Below, piece after piece: positions 44,130-51,082 of a DNA stretch of 64,000 nucleotides. The DNA is from JBEKIK01 sp963845975 (lineage in GTDB: Bacteria > Planctomycetota > Planctomycetia > Pirellulales > Thermoguttaceae). Location: positions 2,232,001 to 2,296,000 of the forward strand of contig CAWJUD010000001.1 of NCBI GenBank assembly GCA_963845975.1, given 5' to 3'. Each line of letters opens with the position of its first letter. The first letter of the stretch is position 1. A program made the translations under genes and the position numbers. Below the pieces are notes generated by a model. It ran no database searches and was not told the DNA's origin. It saw only the letters and a program-made list of their open reading frames with translations.

Positions 44130-45533
44130 GTGTTTACTTTCGACAACTTACACGATCTAAATATGCTTAACGCCCGGGCGCTGGAAAATGTGCGGGCGAT
44201 GGTGGCGTGGAAACGGCAAGACGCCGGCTTGGAGAGCAATTCGGGCGATGCGCTGCCGATCAGGTCGGTGGGGATAATCGGGGCGGGAGTCATGGGGGCG
44301 GAAATCGCGGCGGCACACGTAAAACACTATCTGCCGGTGAAAATCTTCGACAGCAATCCGGGCGCCTTGGCCACGATTGCCGAGCGCACGTCGGCCGAAC
44401 TTACCGCGGGAGGCGAAAGTGGAGCCGCCCGGGCATTGGTCGATCGGCTGCTTCATCCGGCGGGCGAGCTGGCGGAAGTCGCGAAATGCGATCTGATAAT
44501 AGAGTCCATTCTGGAAACACTGCCGGCCAAGCAAGATTTATTCGGCCGTTTGCATAAATTGCTTACTGCGGAGGCCATTGTGGCCTCGAACACCTCGACC
44601 ATTCCCATCGGAAAACTGGCCGAAGGCATACCGTTGCCGGAGCGGTTTTGCGGCCTGCATTTTTGCCATCCGGTGCGGGAGCGTCCGCTGGTGGAAATCG
44701 TCCGCGGAGCGAAAACCGGCGGCGAAACCGTCGCCGCACTAGCGGCTCATGCCAAACGCATCGACAAGTTGCCGGTTGTCGTGGCCGACGGCGCGGGGTT
44801 TTTGGTCAACCGTTTGCTTTTACCGTATCTGGCCGAGGCCTTGGAGTTGCTCATGGAGGGGGCTTCGATCGAGATGATCGAAGACGCCGCGGTCCGCTTC
44901 GGCATGGCCAAGGGGCCGTTCCGCCTGATGGATGAAATCGGTCTGGATACTACTCTCCAAGCCGGCTGGAGCATGGCGGCGGCCTTTCCGGATCGGATTC
45001 CCATCTCGCCGTTGCTGGTTGCGCTGATCAAGTTGGGGAGGTTGGGGGAAAAAACGGGGGCGGGATTTTTTTCATACGCTGATCCCACATCATTAAAAGC
45101 ATCGGAAAAGGAGACAGTCCCATATTCACAGGAATCAATGGAACCAAAGGGGACAGTCCCATTTTCACTTCGGGAAAATTGGGACAGTCCCCGGCCCGAT
45201 CCGGCCACGATAGAAATTGTTGCCCGGTGGGTAAAGACATCCAATCAACTCTCGGCCGAAGACATCATTCTCAGATTGCTTTTGCCCATGATTTTAGAGG
45301 CCACGCGGATTTTGGAAGAAAGCGGAGAGCGCGACCCGCGAGACATAGACTTAGCTGTAATCTTCGGGCTGGGTTTTCCGGCCCGGCGCGGCGGTCTGCT
45401 GTGGTGGGCAGATACGATCAAAGCGGCGGCGCTGGTCGAGATGCTCCGTCCGCTGGAGTCGATCGGTCCGTGGTGGCAACCTACCCGGCTGCTCTTGGAG
45501 TTGGCCGCCCAAGGAGGACGGTTTTACCGATAA
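44130..45533 (+). CDS. 3-hydroxyacyl-CoA dehydrogenase with an in-frame repeat insertion
   Basis: 467 residues from GTG 44130, nine bases after AAGGAA; the open frame to the left is a chance extension. Oxidises L-3-hydroxyacyl-CoA with NAD+, as in the dehydrogenase half of FadB/FadJ. Rossmann motif VGIIGAGVMGAEIA near residue 50, then DLIIESILETLPAKQ, ASNTSTIPIGKLAE, FCGLHFCHPVRERPLVEI (catalytic His) and VVVADGAGFLVNRLL. Two helical C-terminal domains follow (RFGMAKGPFRLMDEIGLDT, GLGFPARRGGLLWW). Between FFSYA and RPDPATIEIV about 37 residues derive from GGGACAGTCCC-type repeats. There is no hydratase domain, so it works with a separate enoyl-CoA hydratase. Confidence 0.92.
   Translation: MFTFDNLHDLNMLNARALENVRAMVAWKRQDAGLESNSGDALPIRSVGIIGAGVMGAEIAAAHVKHYLPVKIFDSNPGALATIAERTSAELTAGGESGAARALVDRLLHPAGELAEVAKCDLIIESILETLPAKQDLFGRLHKLLTAEAIVASNTSTIPIGKLAEGIPLPERFCGLHFCHPVRERPLVEIVRGAKTGGETVAALAAHAKRIDKLPVVVADGAGFLVNRLLLPYLAEALELLMEGASIEMIEDAAVRFGMAKGPFRLMDEIGLDTTLQAGWSMAAAFPDRIPISPLLVALIKLGRLGEKTGAGFFSYADPTSLKASEKETVPYSQESMEPKGTVPFSLRENWDSPRPDPATIEIVARWVKTSNQLSAEDIILRLLLPMILEATRILEESGERDPRDIDLAVIFGLGFPARRGGLLWWADTIKAAALVEMLRPLESIGPWWQPTRLLLELAAQGGRFYR
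45090..45192 (+). repeat. GGGACAGTCCC repeat cluster inside the dehydrogenase gene
   Basis: Three degenerate copies of a unit with AAAGGGGACAGTCCCATTTTC-like sequence occur in succession (GAGACAGTCCCATATTC, GGGGACAGTCCCATTTTC, GGGACAGTCCCC). The unit core is a palindrome. The cluster stays open in the gene's frame and falls in the linker between the nucleotide-binding and C-terminal domains. Confidence 0.7.
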
Positions 45534-45705
45534 CTTTTCGCCTTGACTATGCCTGCCAAAACCGGACAATAAGTTGTGTATTCAAACTGTAAAAGACTCA
45601 TCCCAGGCGTACAACGCCTGGGCTAGAGAAAACAAATCCGCATTTGCAGTTTGAGTTGCGTACTTGTTGCCAAAAATGTAAATTTTATTCAAGGACACTA
45701 ATATC

Positions 45706-46446
45706 GTGGCCAAATTCGCGGTAATTCTACCTGCCGCCGGGCGCAGCAGCCGGTTCAAGGATAAAAACTATAAAAAGCCTTATGCGCCCATGGCCAACAA
45801 AGCCGTGTGGCTTCATTCGGCCGAGCGATTTTTGGGGCGGGACGACGTGGTGCAAACAATTTTGATTATTTCGCCGGAAGACCGGGCGGATTTTATTTCC
45901 AAGTTCGGCGCTAATATCGCCATACTCGGCATCGACGTGGTCGACGGCGGGGCTGAGCGGGCCGACTCGGTCCAGGCCGCCCTGGCAAGGGTTAAACCGC
46001 AGGCCGAATTCGTGTGCATCCACGATGCCGCCCGGCCCTGCATATGCGACCAGTGGATCGATCAGATATTTTCGGCCGCCGCGGCGAGCGGCGCGGCCAT
46101 TTTCGCCATTCCCGTCGCCGGAACGCTGAAACGCGTGGGGGCCAATCACGAGATCGAAGAGACCATCGCCCGCGGCGGACTTTGGGAGGCGCAGACGCCG
46201 CAAGTTTTCCGCCGGGAGTTGATCCTCGAGGCATACGCCAAGCGGCAGGGATTGCAAGCCACCGACGATGCGCAACTGGTCGAGCGGATGGGACAGAAGG
46301 TAACGGTCGTGCCGGGCTCGCCGGTGAATTTGAAAATCACCACCCGGGAAGATTTGCGTTTTGCTGAGCAAGCCTTGAGGGCCTTGCCCAAACCCAAAAT
46401 CCTCGGCGGCATGAACCCGTTTGCCGACGACGATAAGTGGCGCTAG
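45706..46446 (+). CDS. ispD: 2-C-methyl-D-erythritol 4-phosphate cytidylyltransferase
   Basis: 246-residue enzyme of the MEP isoprenoid pathway, transferring CMP to methylerythritol phosphate. It starts with GTG, 11 bases after AAGGA. VILPAAGRSSRF is the nucleotide-binding signature loop, KKPYAPMANKAVW the following segment; VVDGGAERADSVQAAL, VCIHDAARPCI, IPVAGTLKRV and GLWEAQTPQVFRRELI are family blocks. GSPVNLKITTREDLRFAE closes the fold. The stop TAG is the first triplet of a TAGTGGT heptamer array, which separates it from a four-helix-bundle gene and tyrS. Confidence 0.96.
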   Translation: MAKFAVILPAAGRSSRFKDKNYKKPYAPMANKAVWLHSAERFLGRDDVVQTILIISPEDRADFISKFGANIAILGIDVVDGGAERADSVQAALARVKPQAEFVCIHDAARPCICDQWIDQIFSAAAASGAAIFAIPVAGTLKRVGANHEIEETIARGGLWEAQTPQVFRRELILEAYAKRQGLQATDDAQLVERMGQKVTVVPGSPVNLKITTREDLRFAEQALRALPKPKILGGMNPFADDDKWR

Positions 46447-46482
46447 TGGTTAGTGGCTAGTGGTTAGTGGTTAGTGGCTAGA
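46444..46482 (+). repeat. TAGTGGT heptamer array from the ispD stop codon
   Basis: Five exact 7-bp units (TAGTGGT, TAGTGGC, TAGTGGT, TAGTGGT, TAGTGGC) then TAGAACG. The ispD stop is the first TAG. The complementary unit (CTAACCA) forms the array before tyrS at 46918, so the four-helix gene between them is bracketed by inverted arrays. Confidence 0.9.
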
Positions 46483-46537
46483 ACGATATGAATGATAAAC
46501 AAACATTAAAAAATCATTTTTCAGAGAGGAAATTCGT

Positions 46538-46909
46538 ATGACAATTAAACATTATCGTGAATTGATTGTGTGGCAAAAAGCAGTTGAACTTGTAGTAGTG
46601 ATTTACCGCATTACAGCTAGATTTCCACATGCAGAGATTTATGGTTTAACAAGTCAAATACGACGGGCTGCGATTTCCATACCTTCTAATATCGCCGAAG
46701 GTCAGGGTCGGAATACAACACGCGATTTTATACATTTTCTCTCCATCGCACATGGTTCTTTGAAAGAAATGGAAACTCAAGTTATTATTTCCCAACGCCT
46801 AGGATATATCGAAGAGAAGGAAACATCAACAATTATCGAATCTACAAACGAAATAGGCAGGCTATTAAGCGGCCTTTCAAAAGCCTTGAAGAAAAAATCT
46901 TCTCGATAA
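46538..46909 (+). CDS. Four-helix-bundle protein (23S rRNA intervening-sequence protein type)
   Basis: 123 residues: ELIVWQKAVELVVVIYRITARFPHAEIYGLTSQIRRAAISIPSNIAEGQGR is the hallmark of the S23/four-helix-bundle family, first found within intervening sequences of 23S rRNA genes. Here it is a free-standing gene. GAGAGGAAA lies about ten bases before the ATG. The sequence is much AT-richer than ispD and tyrS and is bracketed by inverted heptamer arrays, so it looks inserted. No biochemical function is firmly known; a nucleic-acid binding role is usually assumed. Confidence 0.92.
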   Translation: MTIKHYRELIVWQKAVELVVVIYRITARFPHAEIYGLTSQIRRAAISIPSNIAEGQGRNTTRDFIHFLSIAHGSLKEMETQVIISQRLGYIEEKETSTIIESTNEIGRLLSGLSKALKKKSSR

Positions 46910-46917
46910 CTTGCATT

Positions 46918-46950
46918 CTAACCACTAACCACTAGCAACCACTTGTAATG
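46918..46950 (+). repeat. CTAACCA heptamer array running into the tyrS start
   Basis: CTAACCA, CTAACCA, CTAGCAA and CCACTTG in 7-bp register, followed by TAATG with the tyrS ATG. No Shine-Dalgarno exists. Reverse complement of the array type after ispD. Confidence 0.8.
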
Positions 46951-48228
46951 GATATTTTTAGAGAATTATCCTGGCGCGGTTTGGTCAATCAAACCACCGA
47001 CGATATTAATCTGCAGCGGCTTTTGCAGGAGAAGCCGCGCACGGTTTACGTGGGTTTCGATCCCACGGCTGAGAGCATGCACGTGGGGCACTTGATGGCC
47101 CTGATGGTATTGCGGCGGTTTCAGCGGGCCGGGCACAGGCCGATCGCGCTGGTGGGCGGGGCCACGGGAATGATCGGGGATCCCAGCGGCAAAGGCGAGG
47201 AGCGAAACCTGCTCTCGCTGGATACGCTGCGGGCAAATATCGCCGGCATGGAGGGACAACTGCGGCGGTTCCTGGATTTCGATTGCGGGGCGAATTCGGC
47301 CGTGCTGGTGAACAACTACGACTGGATGGCAAAATTCGGATTCCTGGAATTTTTGCGCGACATCGGCAAGCATTTTCCCGTTAATGTCATGCTCACCAAG
47401 GAATCGGTTCGCAACCGGCTGGAAAAGACCGACGCCGGACTGAGCTACACCGAGTTCAGTTACATGCTTTTGCAGGCGTATGATTTCGTATATCTTTTCG
47501 ACAATTTCGGCTGCGAGTTGCAGGCTGGCGGAAGCGACCAATGGGGGAATATCACGGCCGGAATCGATCTGGCCCGGCGTTTGCGCGGAGTGCAACTTTA
47601 CGGCATGACTTGCCCGCTTTTGACCAAGAGCGACGGCTCGAAGATGGGCAAGACCGAGTCCGGGGCACTGTGGCTGGCGGCGGACAAGACCAGCCCGTAC
47701 CAGTTCTATCAATACTGGATCAACCTGGACGACGCCGATGCTATTAAATGCCTGCAATTTTTCACCGATCTAAATGAAGTGGAATGCGACTCGATTTTGG
47801 ACGAACATATGGCCGATTGTGACCGGCGAGTGGCCCAACGCCGTCTGGCGGCGGAACTTACACGCCTGGTCCACGGCCCCGAGGGCTTGGACATCGCCCA
47901 GCGGGCCACCGACGTGTTCTTCGGCAAGGAGATCAGCGAGCTCAGCGACGCCCAATTGGCCGGCATTTTCGCCGACGTGCCCAGCAAGGAACTTCCCCGC
48001 GACCGGCTTTCAGGCCCGGGCCTGTCGGTTATCGACGCTTTGTGCGAAGCCGGATTGGCCAAATCGAAAAACGAAGCCCGGCGGATCGTCGCCCAGGGCG
48101 GGGCATACGTGAATAACCGCCGCATTGAAGGGATCGAGACCCAACTCACCGCCTCCAGCCTGGCGGGCGAGTCGGTAATGGTGTTGCGGTCGGGCAAAAA
48201 GAACTATGCTTTGTTGAGGTTCATATAA
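46948..48228 (+). CDS. tyrS: Tyrosyl-tRNA synthetase
   Basis: 426-residue class I synthetase charging tRNA-Tyr. YVGFDPTAESMHVGHLMALMVLRRFQ contains the HIGH-like HVGH, followed by VGGATGMIGDPSGK. Tyrosine-binding blocks SYTEFSYMLLQAYDF and LQAGGSDQWGNI are present, as is the KMSKS-like loop SDGSKMGKT. The C-terminal S4 RNA-binding domain is LSVIDALCEAGLAKSKNEARRIVAQGGAYVNN. The start lacks a Shine-Dalgarno and is preceded by a heptamer array. A small membrane-protein gene follows after 3 bp. Confidence 0.97.
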   Translation: MDIFRELSWRGLVNQTTDDINLQRLLQEKPRTVYVGFDPTAESMHVGHLMALMVLRRFQRAGHRPIALVGGATGMIGDPSGKGEERNLLSLDTLRANIAGMEGQLRRFLDFDCGANSAVLVNNYDWMAKFGFLEFLRDIGKHFPVNVMLTKESVRNRLEKTDAGLSYTEFSYMLLQAYDFVYLFDNFGCELQAGGSDQWGNITAGIDLARRLRGVQLYGMTCPLLTKSDGSKMGKTESGALWLAADKTSPYQFYQYWINLDDADAIKCLQFFTDLNEVECDSILDEHMADCDRRVAQRRLAAELTRLVHGPEGLDIAQRATDVFFGKEISELSDAQLAGIFADVPSKELPRDRLSGPGLSVIDALCEAGLAKSKNEARRIVAQGGAYVNNRRIEGIETQLTASSLAGESVMVLRSGKKNYALLRFI

Positions 48229-48231
48229 TTT

Positions 48232-48906
48232 ATGTCCCGAAGATTTCGCCTTGCACTTTGGATCGGCTGTAGTGTGTCGGCGGTGCTGATCGCGGGTTTA
48301 ATCTGCGTGTTCCTGGCTTTGCGGTACGAACCCAAGTTCTATAGCGATGCCATGGCGGTCGAATCGGAAACACAGGAAAAAGGCAGCGATCAGATGCTTC
48401 AGCGGACGGCCGCCTTGGTAAGCGACGTGCGCAAGCCGGGCAAATGGCATGCGCGTTTTACGGCCGAGCAGATCAACGGCTGGCTGGCGGTAGATTTCGT
48501 AAAAAACCATGCTGCTTCGTTGCCGCCGTTGTTCCGCGATCCCCGGGTATCGATCGACACGGACGGTATTATGCTGGCCTGCCGCTACGAAGGGGGAATC
48601 GTCTCCTCGGTCTTGACTTTGACCGTCGAAGCGTACGTGCCCGAGGAAAACGTGCTGGCATTGCGAATCGCAAGGGTGCGTGCGGGCCTGGTGCCGATGC
48701 CCTTGGAAAGAGTGCTTGAGGGCATTTCAGATGCGGCGCGGCGGTCGGAGTGGCGGATCGAGTGGCGTCAGAGCGGCGGCGATCCGGCGGCCTTGCTATC
48801 CCCGCCTCCGCCCGACAACGCGGGCGATCTGGCGGTGAAGATCGAAGCCATCCGACTGGGCAAGGGCGAAATTTTTGTGTCCGGCTCAAGCGAGCGGAAA
48901 AAATAG
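48232..48906 (+). CDS. Hypothetical membrane-anchored protein
   Basis: 224 residues, starting 3 bp after tyrS and likely co-transcribed. One N-terminal span (FRLALWIGCSVSAVLIAGLICVFLAL) with a short basic cytoplasmic tip, then an exterior domain with HARFTAEQINGWLAVDFVKN, DPRVSIDTDGIMLACRYEG and VLTLTVEAYVPEENVLALRI, a beta-rich pattern that recalls lipid-binding-type proteins of unknown function. No catalytic residues. Function unknown. Confidence 0.75.
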   Translation: MSRRFRLALWIGCSVSAVLIAGLICVFLALRYEPKFYSDAMAVESETQEKGSDQMLQRTAALVSDVRKPGKWHARFTAEQINGWLAVDFVKNHAASLPPLFRDPRVSIDTDGIMLACRYEGGIVSSVLTLTVEAYVPEENVLALRIARVRAGLVPMPLERVLEGISDAARRSEWRIEWRQSGGDPAALLSPPPPDNAGDLAVKIEAIRLGKGEIFVSGSSERKK

Positions 48907-48913
48907 CTGGTTG

Positions 48914-48996
48914 CCGGGGCGGCAGTTGAAGTGCCGCGCTGACCCGGTTACATGCGCGGCCGACCATGCTTCGCACGGTGCCCGTCGCGGCTTTAT
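48914..48996. repeat. Decayed family D repeat next to family A copy 3
   Basis: GCCGGGGCGGCAGTTGAAGTGCCGC resembles the family D stem with a broken right arm. It is followed at 48954-48994 by family A: GCGCGGCCGACCATGCTTCGCACGGTGCCCGTCGCGGCTTT in essence, with outer arms as upstream of purH and a different inner loop. It lies between convergent genes. Confidence 0.6.
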
Positions 48997-49346
48997 GGGA
49001 TGAAGGAAAATACCCAATCGGTTTTTATTCCCCGATTTTGCGCGAGCGTTATTTTGCCTCTTAGTTTTTCGCCCTTTAATTGCACAATCAAATCCGACTC
49101 GGATTGATATTTCAATTCATACATGCCGCGATCCCAAGGAGCGACGGAGCCGCGATCGGCCGAGACAGGGCCTTCATAATCGAGATAAGCCAGACGATGG
49201 TCGGGCAAGGCCTTGGCAAGCAATTCAACGCCCTTAAGGGGCGGCTGGGGAAGGGACCATGTTTTTAAAACGCCGCCCATCTCGAGCATGAAATCGAAAT
49301 GCTGACCGCCGGCGGTTTCGTGCTGTAGTATGACGTAACGGGGCAT
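48993..49346 (-). CDS. Stand-alone LigD-type 3'-phosphoesterase domain protein
   Basis: 117 residues from ATG 49346: MPRYVILQHETAGGQHFDFMLEMGGVLKTWSLPQPP matches the phosphoesterase domain of bacterial DNA ligase D, in which the His of the Q-H and the H-F-D-F segment act in Mn2+-dependent removal of 3'-phosphates or ribonucleotides at DNA ends. LAYLDYEGPVSADRGSV and WDRGMYEL follow. No polymerase or ligase domain is attached and no ku gene is nearby. Small free-standing versions are known from archaea and several bacteria. A longer frame to the left adds unrelated residues and crosses a palindrome. Confidence 0.87.
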   Translation of the reverse strand: MPRYVILQHETAGGQHFDFMLEMGGVLKTWSLPQPPLKGVELLAKALPDHRLAYLDYEGPVSADRGSVAPWDRGMYELKYQSESDLIVQLKGEKLRGKITLAQNRGIKTDWVFSFIP

Positions 49347-49398
49347 AATTGGTTTCGTCAGACTCCGGCCGCAAGCGGCCGGGCTAAACATACTAATC

Positions 49399-49433
49399 CC
49401 CACTCGCCACTCGCCACTCTACACTCTACACAA
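49399..49433 (-). repeat. Heptamer array from the tmk stop codon
   Basis: On the plus strand CCCACTC, GCCACTC, GCCACTC, TACACTC and TACACAA are in 7-bp register. The tmk TAG stop (49426-49428) lies across the last two units. A GGCCGC/GCGGCC palindrome lies just to the left (near 49367-49382). Confidence 0.8.
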
Positions 49434-50034
49434 ATTTCGCGGCGGCTTGGCGGATGGCGTTTTGCACTTTGTCAATCGAGGCGGCGGCATTTATTACCAC
49501 GATCCCGGGCCGGCGGCCGGCTTCGGTCAAAAAACCTTCGCGAACCCGGGCGTGGAACGCGGCGCCTTGTTTTTCCATGCGGTCGAGTTGCCGGTTGATG
49601 CGTTTGGCGGCCGCTTTTGCGGGCAGGTCGAGAACGATGGTCAAATCGGGCATCAATCCGCCGGTAGACACCCGACCGACCTGCCAAAGGGTTTCCACGT
49701 CCAGTCCGCCGCCGTAGCCTTGATAAACCACGTTGGCCAGCAGGTAACGATCACTCACCACGATCTTGCCTTGCTTGAGCGCGGGGCGAATGATTTCCTC
49801 GACCAGTTGTGCCCGGGCGGCCATATAAAGGAGCATTTCGCTGCGGCGGTGGATTGTCAGATCGTGCCGGTTGAGCAATATTTCCCGCACCGCATCGCCC
49901 AGTTGCGTGCTGCCCGGATCGCGGCAGGCGACCACCTCGCGGCCTTGCCCGCGCAACCATTGGCAAAACAATTCGGTTTGCGTGGATTTGCCGACTCCGT
50001 CGCCGCCGTCGATGGAAAAAAACAGTCCGGGCAT
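49426..50034 (-). CDS. tmk: Thymidylate kinase
   Basis: 202-residue kinase converting dTMP to dTDP. P-loop FFSIDGGDGVGKSTQ, then VVACRDPGSTQLGDAVREILL (normally R-E-P-G-G/S), the SDRYLLANVVYQGYGGGLD DR motif, PDLTIVLDLPAKAAAKRI and RMEKQGAAFHARVREGF with the lid. Asp instead of Glu in the usual REPG block is a conservative change. Both ends of the gene abut 7-bp periodic arrays, and no Shine-Dalgarno is visible. It stands alone, but the delta-prime gene near the window end is a typical tmk neighbour in other bacteria. Confidence 0.96.
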   Translation of the reverse strand: MPGLFFSIDGGDGVGKSTQTELFCQWLRGQGREVVACRDPGSTQLGDAVREILLNRHDLTIHRRSEMLLYMAARAQLVEEIIRPALKQGKIVVSDRYLLANVVYQGYGGGLDVETLWQVGRVSTGGLMPDLTIVLDLPAKAAAKRINRQLDRMEKQGAAFHARVREGFLTEAGRRPGIVVINAAASIDKVQNAIRQAAAKFV

Positions 50035-50074
50035 AGTGGTTGGAAGTTAGTGGGTAGTGGTAAGCGGTTAGCGC
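50033..50074 (-). repeat. Heptamer array running into the tmk start
   Basis: On the plus strand ATAGTGG, TTGGAAG, TTAGTGG, GTAGTGG, TAAGCGG and TTAGCGC are in exact 7-bp register with the ATG complement at the edge. In the message this reads as repeated CCACTAA-like units up to the start codon, the same type as before tyrS. Confidence 0.85.
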
Positions 50075-50104
50075 GAAACCGCAAGCGGTTTATAAAGTTT
50101 TGAT

Positions 50105-51082
50105 CTAATCGCTCTCCTGATACATTGTAGCCATTCGATTGACACGTTGGGCAATGAGGGTGCGGAGTTCGGGGGGCTTGAGGACTTCGGCCTGGTCGCC
50201 GTAGCCCAGGATCCACCAGGAAATTTCGTTCAACCCGGAAACGGTGACCTGGAAATCGAGCGTTCCGTCTTGATTGAAGGTTAATTGTTGTGTTTTATGC
50301 CAAGTTACTTCGGCCACGTTTTGCGCGACCATTTTGCTGAAACGCACGACCACGTCCCAATCGGGCCCGGGTTCGGGAATCAGATGCCAGGCGTTGCGCA
50401 AGAATCGCTCGATGGAAAATCCGCGTGGAATTTTGTAACGGTCGTCGAGGAGTTCAATTTCGGCGATCCGGCCGAGGTTGAAGGTGCGTGTGGCCCTATG
50501 CAGCGACGACCGGCCTGCCACGTACCAGCTCCGGCGGCTGAAGAACAATTGATAAGGGCTGAGCTTGGTGCGGATTTCCTCGCCTTCGTTGAGGCTGCGG
50601 TATCGCAGGCGGACGCTCCGCCGCTTGGCGACGGCCTCGATCAGTTGATCGTATACGGGGCGCTTGCCTTCCAGGGGATTCTTGGGCAAGGGTTGAATCC
50701 TGAGGGCGTTGATCACTTCCCGGAGTTGATCGCGGAGCCGGCCGGGCAGGGCGCTTTCCAGTTTCACGGCCGCGGCCCGGGCGGGATTGAGAAATGGCAG
50801 GCCCGTTCGATCGCCCATTTCGTGACAGAGCACGATCAGGGCCAAGGCCTCTTCGGGGGTGAAATTCGTGGGCGGCAGGTAATTGTTGCCCGCTATGTGG
50901 TACTGCTGCTGATCCTCGTCGTAGCGGAGCGGCACGCCCGAGGAGCGCAACAAGTCCAGGTCGCGAAAGATCGTCCGCCGGCTGACGCCACATTCCTGCG
51001 CCAATCCCTCAATGTGAAATCCTTTTCCAGCCTGAAGCAGACTGATCAGGTTCAGCAGTCGGTGGATTCGTGCTAGATTCAT
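50105..51082 (-). CDS. WYL-domain transcriptional regulator (HTH_11)
   Basis: 325 residues from ATG 51082. The N-terminus MNLARIHRLLNLISLLQ...FHIEGLAQECGVSRRTIFRDLDLLRSSGV is a DeoR/HTH_11-type winged helix. The middle has helical linker and EEALALIVL. The WYL domain lies around residues 170-240 (VRLRYRSLNEGEEIRTKLSPYQLFFSRRSWYVAGRSSLH), and a WCX-like C-terminal extension follows (WDVVVRFSKMVAQNVAEVTWH). Such proteins sense nucleic-acid or nucleotide ligands and often control DNA-damage or defence genes. The start overlaps the end of the TolC-type gene by about 74 bp in another frame; a target is not evident. Confidence 0.92.
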   Translation of the reverse strand: MNLARIHRLLNLISLLQAGKGFHIEGLAQECGVSRRTIFRDLDLLRSSGVPLRYDEDQQQYHIAGNNYLPPTNFTPEEALALIVLCHEMGDRTGLPFLNPARAAAVKLESALPGRLRDQLREVINALRIQPLPKNPLEGKRPVYDQLIEAVAKRRSVRLRYRSLNEGEEIRTKLSPYQLFFSRRSWYVAGRSSLHRATRTFNLGRIAEIELLDDRYKIPRGFSIERFLRNAWHLIPEPGPDWDVVVRFSKMVAQNVAEVTWHKTQQLTFNQDGTLDFQVTVSGLNEISWWILGYGDQAEVLKPPELRTLIAQRVNRMATMYQESD

